64,000 nt of DNA from Henricia sp. BOLD:AAB3569 (taxonomy: Eukaryota; Echinodermata; Asteroidea; Spinulosida; Echinasteridae), in NCBI GenBank assembly GCA_037783545.1, contig JBBELK010000298.1, forward strand, positions 2,294,001-2,358,000. Reading direction: 5' to 3'. The translations under genes were made by a program, and so were the position numbers. Below the pieces are notes generated by a model. That model was not told where the DNA came from, did no database searches, and saw only the letters and a list, made by a program, of their open reading frames with translations. The first letter of the stretch is position 1; each line of letters begins with the position of its first letter. Of the stretch, positions 43,801 through 50,755 are shown in pieces.

Positions 43801-46800
43801 ACAGGCCGTGGTTCAGGGCGAAATGGTTCAGGGCGAAGTGATTTTGGGGCGAAATGACTGCAAACCCTTAGACGAAGTTAGACGAAGTACGGAGCTGGTT
43901 TTTGCTCAGGTTGGTTTTAATCATGCATATCTTCAATCACACAGAGAGATAAAACTATTTAAGCTATTGGGAAAAGTTTCAAGCACAGAATAAGTACAAA
44001 TTCTAATAATATTACAGTGCAGACGTGGTGTCATTTCAAAGGTTGTAGAAAATCCCCACATGTGAATAGGGATGGGGGGGGGGGGGGGGGAACACGCAGA
44101 ATACGCAGAATCAAGCAGGGACGTAGAACCCAATCTATATACTGACTCAGACGGGATTCGAACCAGGGCCACGCAAAAATTTCACTAATATCTCTATTGT
44201 TACCACCATATCTATTTTGTAGGCGAGACGCGACTTCACATAGCCTGCATTAAAAACGACTTTGCTGAGGTTCGCAAGCTGTTGGCGTGCCCAGTCATCA
44301 AGGTCAACCTGTGCGACTACGCCGGTTGGACGCCGTTACACGAAGCGGCCAACCACGGGCATGTCGCCTGCGTCAAGGAACTACTCAAATACAGGCCAAA
44401 GCAGAAGATTACTTCTTACTTCTTGCCAGGTAATAGGAAAAAAATATAATATTGTCACTTGATGAGTTAATTGCAAAGTAGAAGTGTTTTGCAGGGTTGT
44501 AACAAGTCTCCCTCTGCTCGAGTCCCAAGTCAAGTCAAACTGCCTTAGAGTCCCAAGTCAATTCAAGTTCGTGACTTGACTCGATTTGAGTCCCGAGTCT
44601 CGAGTCTTAGTCATTACAACACTGATATTTTGTTTTAGAAAAATCTTTCAGATGGTACAAATTTGAGAAAATGCTGAGGACAGACACTTGTGTAACATTT
44701 TAGGACGTCCCAGTTACGAGCGTATATTGGAAAATTGTACACAGGGTTTTTAGAAAGGCATGTTGTCACACTATTTGTAACCCTTTTTGGGCCTAAGTTA
44801 TCTCTTCAGAACAACTTAAACTTATTTCTTTTATTTTGAGACCATGCAGACAAAGGTATTTTCTGGAAAATATGGTCTGTGTTGCCAAAATGCCCCCTTT
44901 ACCGTGGAAATACTCAAATGGGAAATACCCATGGGAAATACCCATGAAAACTACCCATGAAAACTTGTTTTAATGAAAGTTAACTTTGCCTCTGAAAAGC
45001 ATGAAATACTGTTCAATTCAGAGTTTGGGCCAATAACTGCACCATTTTAAACGGTACAATTATTTTTGTAGAAAATCATGTGTTTGAAAGTTACAAATCA
45101 TTTTGCCATATTTTCATTCAGGTTTTCAATCAATTGTGCTAAGCATGCTGCTTTGTCTTTCAAAAGCATTTTACACTTAGTTCGCCTACTTTTTTTACAA
45201 CTTCCTGTGTTTTATTTTTTCATATTTTCCAGAAAAGAAGACAAAATGCCAGGACTTCTTAGACTTGGTCGCAGCCCCAGTTGAGTGTGGCACAACACCG
45301 CTGCATGATGCTGTTAATAACGGCCATGTGGAGGTGGCAAGGCTGTTAGTTCAGGCTGGAGGTAAGACTAAAATATACAATGGACTGATCGTCCAACATC
45401 TTAAACCCAGGAAACCCATTGCCTTGCCTAGACTGTTTCATTGAACACTACTATCGGAGTGCATTAGACCGGCAGCCCAGAGGGTTTTGGTTAAACGAAC
45501 GAGGTACCAACAACCGAGGGCAGGAACATTTAGGAAGTGACGTAGTATTTGCAGATCTGGGCGTCTGCCGGGGTCCCTCTGCTGCGTTTGACCCCTGGGG
45601 ATCCCCAAAGGGGGCCAAAAATTGCGCTGGATCAAACATTCGAGGTACCACATGAAACTAAGTTTAGATGAAAGAGCACATCACACAGAGTACGGAATGG
45701 CCCTTGCCAGACGAATTTTCTGCTGCAAAAGTCCCGCCAGACGCCCGCCAAAATCTCATTCCATATAATAAATGCAAGATACAACGGCCGTCGACAAACG
45801 AGTCCATTTGTTTTGAACGGGTAGCTTTGACATACGGCTGTTCTGTGTTTCATCCGGCGTAAATATGGGAGCGCTGTGATTGACTATGTTGAGTGGAGTT
45901 TTCGGGTACTGGGTTTGCAAAAAAATTGACACAGTATCCATACCAAAATAAGAACTTTCTTAATTCAGCTTTTGTCCATTTGTTTGCGAATTCACTGAAG
46001 AAGAGGCAAGAACCGGTTGTGATTATGTACAGCGCAAGATCTTCTTGAATGGTCACCATGGGTTACAATGTATGTACGTTAGTACCTACCTATAAATACT
46101 CAATGTAGGCTACGTGTAATGATTAAGTGTAAATTAAAGTGACTAAACTGTATCATTTTCCACCGTCAAAAGTTGCATCGGCGAAACTGACCACTGCTAT
46201 AGGGCCTATCCAAATAGCAAACACAACAAACGTTTCATCGATGATGAGCGCGGATTCTTGAACATTGATCCTTTTCGCGCGAAACAAATTTAACAGAATA
46301 TTGTAATACACAAAATCAAGTTGTTTATGTGGTTATCAGAGCATCCTTTCACTCCAAATTCCCTCCAAACCGCTTTCTGTGAAAGCGACGCGCGTCGAAT
46401 TTACACACAAAAAGGCTGTGTGTGAATATCCACCCTCATTATTGATGATAATTGATGATAATTGTCTGAACATGCCCCGGGAACATGCCTATAAAATTAG
46501 ATGAATTGGAGATGCATGCACACTGATTATTTTTGCGTGTTCTGTATGCAAATTTGACGCGCGTTGCTTGACGAAAATGCGGGATGGAAGGAATTTGGAG
46601 TGCGGCATGGAATGAATTACAAAAGTCATGTACATGTAGATGAATTGGATATGCACACTAAACTTGTTTTCATGCACACTGAACTTTATTTACGCAATCT
46701 GCATGCAAATTTGACGCGCGCTGCTTGAAGAAAATACGGCCAGGAATTTGGAGTGAAGCGACGCACAAGAATGTCCTGTTATTCTGGGATTTGCAGTCAG

Positions 46801-49303
46801 TCGGCTCATAAAAATTCTCTGCGTGTAGCATTTTGTAGAGGTGCAGTGACGCGCGTCAAATTTACCCGCTTTTAAAGCCCGGCGCACACTTTTGCGATTA
46901 ATCGGCCTATCGGCCCACATGACCGGAAAAGTTTGGGCTGGAACTTCGGGCTGGTCTGACCGTACATGAACCGGGACAAATCAGAAATGTTTGTTAGATG
47001 TTTCTGTATCATCCGATGGTTTGGTAATAATCCGGTTTTTGGCCGGTAAATCACAAAGGTAAATCGTAAATCGGCGGGGTTTATATTGGGTGGATTAACA
47101 CTGAGCCTAAAGCGCGTCTCTTTGAAAAATAAAGCCATAGGCATATGGAGGGAAATGAGTCATTGAAAATCACAGATCTACACATTAATGTGCCAAGCAC
47201 AGAATTTTCTTTACTTTTGTAAAATGAGTTACCAGCCAATTATTAGCCTATATGGCAAATTGGGTTTTTAGAAACATTAGCAAAATAGTAAAAACAAACA
47301 TCACATACAATTTTGGCTGGCGGGACATTTTAGCAAAATAAAGCAAATACAATATTTGGTGCTAAACAGCGCCATGAAATTGGCTCCTGGTCACCAAAAA
47401 GCTCAACACTGGCGCATACATTACGCGTCAAATGTCAGGCGTCGCACACCAATTTTGACGTGCAAAGATTTATTTAAAGACCTGTGTGTATATTTCGATT
47501 CGGGACGCGCCTTGTTAGCCCGCACCGCAATAGACGCACATGTATCTCTGTTTACAGCGCTCCCAGAACAGCCGTATGTCAAAGCTACCCGTTCAAAACA
47601 AATGGACTCGTTTGTCGACGGCCGTTGTATCTTGCATTTATTATATGGAATGAGATTTTGGCGGGCGTCTGGCGGGACTTTTGCAGCAGAAAATTCGTCT
47701 GGCAAGGGCCATTCCGTACTCTGTGTGATGTGCTCTTTCATCTAAACTTAAATTCATGTGGTACCTCGAATGTTTGATCCAGCGCAATGTTTGGCCCCCT
47801 TTGGGGGTCCCCAGGGGTCAAACGCAGCAGAGGGACCCCGGCAGACGCCCAGATCTGCAAATACTAGGTCACTTCCTAAATGTTCCTGCCCTCGGTTGTT
47901 GGTACCTCGTTCGTTTAACCAAAACCCTCTGGGCTGCCGGTCTACATGTGTTGAAGCCCCGATATAAGCTCCTCAAAAAAAGTTCGGAAAGTCAAGTTTG
48001 ACTGACGATTTCTCTCTTGTTACTAAATCATTTCCCTTGAATTTGGTATCATTGGAAAGCCCTGTTATTCCCCTTAGTGATGTGCCATTTGTTATGATTA
48101 AAGGCACAGGCTCGTCAGCAATGCGCGCGCGCCAAATTCGTGCCACGAAATACGCAGCTCCATGCCTTTGCTATGGAGCTGCGTATTTCGTGGAACGAAT
48201 TTGGCGCGCGCGCATTGCTGACAAGCCTGTGCCTTTAATCAATTGGGGGATGTGCAGTTTTAAAAAAGTTTTCCAGTAATGTATTCTTCAAATCTAGACT
48301 TAAATTCAGCACTGATTCTTAAATTCTACAGGTAAAGTTGTCCTGACAGCCCGCAACAAGGCCGGTTTGAGCGCTTTGGATATAGCTGTCAATGATGCCA
48401 TGAAGTGTGCGTTGGAGCTCAATGGTAAAAACAACACGCTGGACGAAAATCACAACAAAGAAAACATTTGCACAAGTAAGTTGGACAAACTACTTATTCA
48501 TATGCAGTCAAACTTTGGTAATAAGTGCAGAAATACAACATTCAAAGGAAATTTGTTTTCATTACTGATAACACAAGGTTCCTGTTTTAAAAGTTACAAA
48601 AATTGACCAAATATTGTTATAAAACTGTTTGACCGTAACAAAAATTATGAGTGTAAACCACACATCTTCAAAACTTGTAAATATTTCTCCGTATAGCACA
48701 TTTAAGTGGTGATGCCCTCAAAATAAATGTTCAATTCAATTTTCAGATTCCAGGGGTCAGAAACGCCCTTCCACGCAACAAGGCACACCCGCCAAACGTC
48801 TGTGCATAGGAAAAAATGACGCGTCACCATCTGAAGAAAGGTACACCAGCGTGTTGGGCCCAATGCAAAATCCCAAGACATTCGTGACGGCGGAAAAATG
48901 CGAGCAGTATTGTCTCCTCGTTTGTCACCTCTTGCAAGCCTGTCTGCGAACCCACAAACTGGTAGCCATCAAAGCTGGTCTCCATGAGCACCAGGAATCG
49001 CCAGCTACGTCCGACGGAACTACAGATAGCGAACCGACGCCATCCGTTGAATACGTGATGGCTAATGCTTCACCTCCTCATAACGGATGTGATATGGAAG
49101 TTGACTCTAAGGACACGCAGAATGCATCCAGTTCAGGGAGGCTCTTATTGGAAGACTTGACTGAGATGGGTAATTTGGAGAACCATTTGGAGGGGTTTGT
49201 GAATCACCTGGGGCGTCTGGGTCCGTGGGTGGGTTCACAACGGAGCGATGTCTGTAACAAAATTATCCGTGATATGAAAATCCTTGTGGAAACGTGTTTG
49301 TAA
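28679..49303 (+). CDS. slf1: SLF1 (ANKRD32/BRCTD1), SMC5/6 localisation factor, 20 exons
   Basis: Twenty exons join with consistent phases into about 1171 codons (human SLF1 is 1058 aa). Order: N-terminal tandem BRCT region (exons 1-4, with SEKYLCGCAAGKWIVTPDYI resembling the human SEKF-ACAAGKW-LT-DYI stretch, and SGWTVAILV opening the second BRCT); a Ser/Thr-rich basic linker (exons 5-6); a helical middle region (exons 7-16); ankyrin repeats (exons 17-19: GETRLHIACIKNDFAEVRKL, GWTPLHEAANHGH, GTTPLHDAVNNGHVEVARLL); and a C-terminal tail (exon 20). In vertebrates SLF1 binds RAD18 through its BRCTs and, with SLF2, recruits the SMC5/6 complex to DNA interstrand crosslinks and stalled forks. The start at 28679 is fixed by an in-frame TAA 18 bp upstream. 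Introns hold Tc1-like, TTAA and foldback elements, SINEs and a duplicated exon fragment. The reading frame of exon 11 is the weakest link. Confidence 0.93.
28988..29085. repeat. 21-bp tandem repeat (about 4.5 copies)
   Basis: The unit AGTTTGCGATGCAAAAACAGC is repeated head to tail in SLF1 intron 1. The word GCGATGC recurs in the insertion at 37996-38493. The minus-strand frame encoding CCFCIAN repeats is an artefact of the 21-bp period. Confidence 0.9.
30111..30331. mobile_element. Tc1/mariner-type MITE, copy 1
   Basis: Terminal repeats TAGTTGAAGTCAGAAGTTTA and TGTAAACTTTTGATTACAACTG with TA on both sides. The ends resemble those of fish Tc1 elements (Sleeping Beauty type, CAGTTGAAGTCGGAAG). 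The interior 'CACCCAAAATGGTAAACAGG' is shared with 42407-42614. Non-autonomous. Lies in SLF1 intron 1. Confidence 0.85.
30801..30879 (+). CDS. slf1: SLF1 exon 2 (BRCT1)
   Basis: Bounded by GTCCAG|GTC and GCAG|GTAACA, phase 0 in and 1 out. Encodes VFVPDCTHIVSVRPMRSEKY and LCGCAAG; 'CTHIV...SEKYLCGCAAG' is the third strand and helix 2 of the BRCT and closely matches SLF1. Confidence 0.93.
30945..31480. repeat. Nested inverted repeats in SLF1 intron 2
   Basis: The outer pair is GTGTACAAATTTCCAATATACGC-like (30958) against the start of the 31433 repeat (GCGTATATTGGAAATTTGTAC). The inner pair is AAGATATACTTCCCACTGAC with TTGTCGCAAATGTTGC (31093-31135) against GCAACATTTGCGACAAAAGTG and AGTGGGAAGTATATCTT (31311-31353). 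This is a foldback element inserted within an older inverted one. Confidence 0.7.
31433..31640. repeat. Interspersed repeat, copy 2 of the 9152 family
   Basis: 'GGTTGCGAGCGTATATTGGA', 'GAAAGGCATGTTGTCACAC' and 'GGTCTGTGTTGCCAAAAT' are in the same order as at 9152-9372 and 44694-44915. Confidence 0.8.
31749..31992 (+). CDS. slf1: SLF1 exon 3 (end of BRCT1, start of BRCT2)
   Basis: Acceptor CTCGCAG|GC, donor AAAAG|GTATTT. Encodes KWIVTPDYITASVAAGQWLE (the conserved BRCT Trp helix), MWGSDKHAATNQFTPSMADA and PQRWLKRLQQTNQRAFSGWT. The PQRW and FSGW words have direct equivalents in human SLF1 (PKRWREEL, FHRWKV). The strongest single exon for the assignment. Confidence 0.96.
32606..32789 (+). CDS. 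slf1: SLF1 exon 4 (BRCT2)
   Basis: Acceptor TTAACAG|G, donor TTGAG|GTGGGA, phases 2 in and 0 out. Encodes RLIEFGGGVVL, a strand-GG turn typical of BRCT, then DYVFVDKCFEGKVCPLK and a helix ending APEFIAEYLFE. Confidence 0.92.
33345..33420 (+). CDS. slf1: SLF1 exon 5
   Basis: Bounded by TTTTTAG|CAA and TGCAG|GTATGG, 0 in and 1 out. Encodes QTPNEEKYEIGNYTVEP and a KKKR basic cluster, a possible nuclear localisation signal immediately after the BRCT region. Confidence 0.88.
33421..33672. repeat. 18-bp minisatellite in SLF1 intron 5
   Basis: About 13 imperfect copies of GGAGTGGGTGGGGCCAAA begin right at the exon 5 donor (the first copy merges with GGTATGGGTAAAGGAG). The minus-strand 208-codon frame (33190-33816) of PPTPLA-type repeats is generated by this array and is not a gene. 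Confidence 0.9.
34065..34438 (+). CDS. slf1: SLF1 exon 6 (Ser/Thr-rich linker)
   Basis: 374 bp, acceptor TTCCAAAG|GC, donor CGGAAG|GTATGT. The encoded segment is rich in S/T and Gln (FTSSSQSTLSQSSHSS, LTQSPLTSSPLTPAGP), with several SQ/TQ and S/TP motifs that could be ATM/ATR or CDK sites. It ends in basic KVKRK. This is a disordered linker between the BRCTs and the helical middle. Confidence 0.88.
35046..35108 (+). CDS. slf1: SLF1 exon 7
   Basis: 63 bp, phase 0 on both sides, acceptor CCAATAG|CAT, donor TATGGA|GTGAGT. Encodes HNGSAYSRIPYWMQVRPPKY. Supported by phase, splice sites and position rather than by a motif. Confidence 0.7.
35716..35886 (+). CDS. slf1: SLF1 exon 8
   Basis: 57 codons, phase 0/0, acceptor AACTCAG|TGT, donor CGGAG|GTTGGA. 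Encodes helical sequence (PFPRVISNLIEAHLEEDFWL, RAVHSIHAHLTAKKHPPPSL). Confidence 0.88.
36243..36433 (+). CDS. slf1: SLF1 exon 9
   Basis: Acceptor GCCAACAG|TCA, donor CATAAG|GTACCA, 0 in and 2 out. Encodes a helix (FKNHAIHLLKSVLCLHPPST) and an acidic loop (PADDNLFGLENDDPINTPWD). Confidence 0.88.
36440..36863. mobile_element. Foldback MITE in SLF1 intron 9
   Basis: The left end AGGGGCCGATTTCACGAAGC and the right end GCTTCGTGAAATCGACCCTA are inverted, with ACGATCCTT/AAGGATCGT continuing inward and AGCTTTCGA, CAGGACGG and CCGTCCTG inverted inside. It starts only 7 bp after the exon 9 donor. Confidence 0.8.
37225..37345 (+). repeat. Degraded SINE body
   Basis: A B-box-like GAGTTCAAAT, followed by GTGCTCTTGGGCAAGGCACTT, matches the 'CTTGAGCAAGGCACT' body of the SINEs at 6324, 42660 and 60096. 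Confidence 0.5.
37747..37890 (+). CDS. slf1: SLF1 exon 10
   Basis: Phase 2 in and out, acceptor GAACACAG|A, donor CTACAG|GTATCG. Encodes KSLQRPQNDETDPKDSQMHY and a helix (SSELLLGYVVALLEQDFQAY). The 3' half of this exon and its donor are repeated twice downstream. Confidence 0.85.
37936..38627 (+). pseudogene. Two partial duplicates of SLF1 exon 10, one split by an insertion
   Basis: Copy A (37936-37995, resuming 38494) and copy B (38551-38627) repeat the exon 10 3' half (GGCAGTGAGCTATTACTGGG ... CAGGACT) with the donor-side sequence CAGGTATCGTAAGAA and the following intron words (AAATATGATATTT, ATAATGGTAGATTCTTG). Copy A is interrupted at CAGGCA|GTGAAC by the 37996-38493 element. Both lack the exon's 5' half and an obvious acceptor. 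This looks like local tandem duplication after the exon was established. Confidence 0.85.
37996..38493. mobile_element. 498-bp insertion with GTGAACGATTTC ends
   Basis: GTGAACGATTTC at the left and GAAATTGTTCAC at the right are inverted with one mismatch. The insertion interrupts exon 10 duplicate A. The interior has GCGATGC/GCATCGC words like the 28988 tandem repeat. I see no target duplication. Confidence 0.7.
38742..38819 (+). CDS. slf1: SLF1 exon 11 (frame ambiguous)
   Basis: A 78-bp exon between CAAAAAG|GAAG and AAGAG|GTGGTG. Phase 2 from exon 10 gives KRFNQSGTPCLSGSYRG and exits in phase 2 into exon 12, so the join is formally open. The phase-0 frame of the same bases (EALQSEWHTLPQRL, LQRLVQSALPQE) looks more like the helical neighbours. 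Either the splice chain differs here (for example a different exon 10 donor) or the phase-2 reading is correct. Confidence 0.6.
38923..39082 (+). CDS. slf1: SLF1 exon 12
   Basis: Acceptor GTTTAAG|G, donor AGTATG|GTAGGT, 2 in and 0 out. Encodes EENPQPGVRKTHRCMLSQ, LWPNHRLRVSNPTVRQLISF and LLQAVTVTEETPSM. An alternative acceptor 33 bp upstream (CGGCCAG|AGT) keeps the same frame in phase 0 and would pair with the phase-0 reading of exon 11. Confidence 0.85.
39300..39788. mobile_element. TTAA MITE with 'GGGCGAAGTGG' modules, complete
   Basis: TTAA flanks both ends (39296-39299 and 39789-39792). Ends are AGATAGTATACATGATTGGT and ACCAATGATGTATACTGCCT, inverted. The interior carries the GGGCGAA(G/A)TGG clusters of its relatives. 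In SLF1 intron 12, ending 43 bp before exon 13. Confidence 0.9.
39832..39979 (+). CDS. slf1: SLF1 exon 13
   Basis: Acceptor TAAATAG|TAC, donor CGCAAG|GTAGGG, 0 in and 1 out. Encodes helices LRMVVSLVELAAECCRMA and LQAGIHVDLAAEIASMAA. Confidence 0.9.
40806..40972 (+). CDS. slf1: SLF1 exon 14
   Basis: Acceptor TTTTACAG|AA, donor AAAGTG|GTATGT. Encodes GLPDNTQSLNILLSLLQPDW and LKLRVAESLLNSYDDSLVSD, helical sequence continuing the middle region. Confidence 0.9.
41078..41630. repeat. Foldback element with repeated 'CTTCAAACGTCG' motif
   Basis: TAGGTCCGCTTCAAACGTCG at the left faces CGACGTTTGAAGCGGGCCTA at the right. The block 'GCCGTGTCGAATT', or its inverse, occurs at least four times inside (41105, 41140, 41287, 41590), so the element contains internal inverted copies of its own ends. 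In SLF1 intron 14. Confidence 0.75.
42022..42164 (+). CDS. slf1: SLF1 exon 15
   Basis: Acceptor AATTCCAG|GTC, donor CAAAGC|GTAAGT, 0 in and 2 out. Encodes VTYYFYLVPPTAKSSSTSET and a polar, basic segment (EQKLNVKRPCRETT), the start of the linker before the ankyrin repeats. Confidence 0.87.
42407..42614. mobile_element. Tc1/mariner-type MITE, copy 2 (208 bp)
   Basis: Ends CAGTTGAAGTCGGAAGTATA and TATACTTCTGACTTCAACTG are inverted, with TA on both sides (42405-42406 and 42615-42616). Interior shared with 30111. The first 16 bases equal the known Sleeping Beauty-type terminus. In SLF1 intron 15. Confidence 0.92.
42660..43102 (+). mobile_element. SINE with 12-bp target duplication
   Basis: ATAACTCTTTCA is duplicated exactly at 42648-42659 and 43103-43114. 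Inside are two B-box-like sites (GGGTTCAAGTCCC at 42669 and GGGTTCGATTCC at 42781), the body words 'CTTGAGCAAGGCACTTAA' and 'GGAAGGGATGTAAAGCCG', and an (AAATA)n tail. The two B boxes suggest a composite or dimeric head. In SLF1 intron 15. Confidence 0.92.
43360..43460 (+). CDS. slf1: SLF1 exon 16
   Basis: Acceptor CTCGACAG|CAC, donor AGAAGAG|GTAATA, 2 in and 1 out. Encodes a polar Q/N-rich linker (SKTQQESNRLNGQQGAKLNN) ending NQRNRRG just before the first ankyrin repeat. Confidence 0.85.
43536..43962. mobile_element. TTAA MITE with 'GGGCGAAGTGG' modules, truncated
   Basis: TTAA (43532-43535) then AGGCAGTATACATCATTGGT; reverse orientation relative to 39300. The far end decays after CAATCACACAGAGAGATAAA. 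In SLF1 intron 16. Confidence 0.85.
44072..44180 (-). mobile_element. tRNA-derived SINE fragment (minus strand) with G run
   Basis: ACGGGATTCGAACCAGGGCC (44151) is an inverted B box shared with 20005. A run of about 16 G lies at 44075. It ends about 40 bp before exon 17. Confidence 0.55.
44223..44429 (+). CDS. slf1: SLF1 exon 17 (ankyrin repeats 1-2)
   Basis: Acceptor TTTTGTAG|GC, donor TGCCAG|GTAATA, phase 1 in and out. Encodes GETRLHIACIKNDFAEVRKL and DYAGWTPLHEAANHGHVACV, two canonical ankyrin repeats; the second is very like the GWTPLHEACNHG repeat of vertebrate SLF1. Confidence 0.96.
44498..44625. repeat. 'AGTCCCAAGTCAAG' repeat with inverted halves
   Basis: GAGTCCCAAGTCAAGTC recurs with variants, then inverted GACTTGACTC. 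Flanked by GGGTTGTAAC and TTACAACAC, which are inverted: a small foldback related to 12817. Confidence 0.65.
44694..44915. repeat. Interspersed repeat, copy 3 of the 9152 family
   Basis: 'TAACATTTTAGGACGTCCC', 'CGAGCGTATATTGGAAAA', 'GAAAGGCATGTTGTCACAC' and 'GTGTTGCCAAAATGCCCCC' are in the same order as at 9152. Confidence 0.8.
45233..45361 (+). CDS. slf1: SLF1 exon 18 (ankyrin repeat 3)
   Basis: Acceptor TTTCCAG|AA, donor CTGGAG|GTAAGA, phase 1/1. Encodes QDFLDLVAAPVECGTTPLHD and AVNNGHVEVARLLVQAGG, matching the VDGVTPLHDALSNGHVE-type repeat of vertebrate SLF1. Confidence 0.96.
45464..47951. mobile_element. 2.5-kb element with about 390-bp terminal inverted repeats
   Basis: The left arm (45464-45850: TAGACCGGCAGCCCAGAGGG ... 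CGAGGTACCA ... GTAGCTTTGACATACGGCTG) reappears inverted at 47570-47951, ending CTGCCGGTCTA, with few mismatches. The unique interior of about 1.7 kb (45851-47569) contains no recognisable transposase, but several smaller repeats. It lies between ankyrin exons 18 and 19. Confidence 0.88.
47227..47388. repeat. Foldback MITE, 'GCCAATTTCATGGCGC' terminus
   Basis: The right end GCTAAACAGCGCCATGAAATTGGC matches the 11230 family (quoted in part: AGCGCCATGAAATTGGC). The left part is degraded (ACCAGCCAATTATTAGCC). Nested in the interior of the 2.5-kb element. Confidence 0.55.
47985..48260. repeat. Host repeat of TTAA copy 3, paralogous to 52515-52650
   Basis: 'GACGATTTCTCTCTTGTTAC', 'GGAAAGCCCTGTTATTCC' and 'CAATTGGGGGATGTGCAG' are found inverted at 52515-52650. 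The present copy is interrupted by the palindromic element at 48102; the other is not. Confidence 0.9.
48102..48234. mobile_element. 133-bp palindromic TTAA element, copy 3
   Basis: Ends AGGCACAGGCTCGTCAGC and GACAAGCCTGTGCCT; TTAA at 48098-48101 and 48235-48238. The paralogous host sequence at 52523 has one TTAA, so duplication of TTAA on insertion is shown directly. It is the best-preserved copy (centre GCATG...CTATGG). Confidence 0.95.
48332..48475 (+). CDS. slf1: SLF1 exon 19 (last ankyrin repeat)
   Basis: Acceptor TTCTACAG|GT, donor CACAA|GTAAGT, phase 1/1. Encodes KVVLTARNKAGLSALDIAVN, a degenerate ankyrin repeat as found at the end of the SLF1 array (RNAKGELPLDYVV-like in human), then a polar tail. 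Confidence 0.94.
48747..49303 (+). CDS. slf1: SLF1 exon 20 (terminal)
   Basis: Acceptor ATTTTCAG|AT; 185 codons to TAA at 49301. Starts basic (RGQKRPSTQQGTPAKRLC), has helices (EKCEQYCLLVCHLLQACL; LEDLTEMGNLENHLEGFVNH) separated by an acidic S/T-rich linker, and ends IIRDMKILVETCL. The human protein also has a C-terminal helical extension after the ankyrins. Confidence 0.92.
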
Positions 49304-49630
49304 ACTAGAAAGTTCTGCTTTTTACAAAATCATGCCAAACTAGGTCAGATTTGGTCAAATTTGCGGAAAGAATTAAGCAGTTAGTACAAGTATGGTTTCA
49401 GACCTTATGTGCAAAACATATAAGACAGGCTTTTTTTTTTTTTTTTTGTTAAAGTCCTTACAAAATCTTAAATTTATCTCACTCCTAAATTTGGGTTTTT
49501 CCATCAAATCTGCACTTACCACTCGTACCAAGTTTGCCCATCTTTAAATCAGTTGTTAGTCTGAATTTTTTTCAAAAATATTACTCTTGAAAACATTGCT
49601 CGAATTCAAATTGTACAGTTTCAGTATTTC

Positions 49631-49636
49631 AATAAA
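49631..49636 (+). terminator. Candidate SLF1 polyadenylation signal
   Basis: AATAAA 328 bp after the stop codon, in AT-rich DNA. The first canonical hexamer in the sense strand after the TAA that I can see. Confidence 0.5.
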
Positions 49637-49917
49637 ATATTCAGCAGTCTTCTGCAAAAACAGTTTTAGCCAAAAGCTGAACAATTGAACATTAAATTGT
49701 AAATGGTCGTGCTTGTAATTACAAGCCGGAGTGCCCACCCAGCTCTAGCTCTTTCATTAGTAAGGGGGCTAGACTCCTTTATCGAGTGGGGGGTTCGCCA
49801 CTCCCAAAATTAATTAAAAAGCTACAACTGTTGCATTTTCTCATGGAAATACACATGCTGTTACAATAGTCTTGCTGAACAGCCAAAGGTTTTGAAATAT
49901 TTTTGGAAAATCTTTTA

Positions 49918-50352
49918 TCGGAAAATAGAATTAAGTAACGACAAAGGCACATTAAAGCACTTTTCGACTTGCACTCATCAGAGCAAAATGCAAGAATGGC
50001 CAGTACAGGGAACTGCTGCTTGTTGTATTGTTTCGAGCATTCGGGGTGATCGAGCAAGTGTTGTCCTATAGCAGATCTGCATTCGGGCTGTGTGGCAGCT
50101 TTGCGTGCATCCTTGTCAACGCGCGACGGCTGTTTGCGGGAAGCAGGCAGGTTGCTTCGGAGGATGGAATGTGCTGTTTTATGCGATCAGCTAGCCGTTG
50201 AGACGTACGACCTACGTACGTACCGAGCTTCATATCGGCAGCATTTTGAACACGTCATTCCCGCACTTAGCCTTATATACTATTGTCGATAGCATCATAA
50301 CGCCATTCTTGCGTTTTGCTCTGATGAGTGCTTTTGTCGTTAATTAATTATA
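49918..50352. repeat. 435-bp foldback element 3' of SLF1
   Basis: GACAAAGGCACATTAAAGCA and 'CATCAGAGCAAAATGCAAGAATGGC' (part) at the left are mirrored by GCCATTCTTGCGTTTTGCTC and TGAGTGCTTTTGTCGTTA at the right. The GC-rich loop (50060-50280) has a 66-codon frame without family resemblance. Confidence 0.75.
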
Positions 50353-50661
50353 TTTTCCGATTTTGCAGTACCAAACACCTATTCAAAACCTTTTTGTTAG
50401 ACATAACAGTAGACTTGGTTGGTTTTTATCTTACATGTAAATTGCATCTGTATTCATTTGTTTTTTACTGTATAATACAGTTTGTACTGTCTCAGTTCTT
50501 TAAGTTGCATGTATATTTTGGAACGAGAACACAATCAATTGTATGAGGTGTTGAACTTCTTCTTTTTTTTTTAAACTAGTGCCACCCTCAAAAAAAAATC
50601 CTAGCAACGAACTTCATTCCTAATTTTGGCAAATGTAAATCATTTTTGCAGACTGAATTAC

Positions 50662-50670
<9 letters not shown>

Positions 50671-50692
<22 letters not shown>

Positions 50693-50693
50693 G
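50671..50693. repeat. Poly-T run
   Basis: About 22 consecutive T. It may be the reverse of a retroposon poly-A tail, but I see no flanking duplication. Confidence 0.8.
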
Positions 50694-50755
50694 CTTGCAA
50701 AAAGGTTTAGTGAAGCTTACTGAAAAGTTACAATTTTTAAGAGAGTCTGTAGCTA

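Noticed and set aside
47356..47777. Frames of 97-129 codons that also occur near 45632-45862
   Set aside because: They are the same sequence in the two inverted arms of the 2.5-kb element, open in several frames, with no transposase motif.
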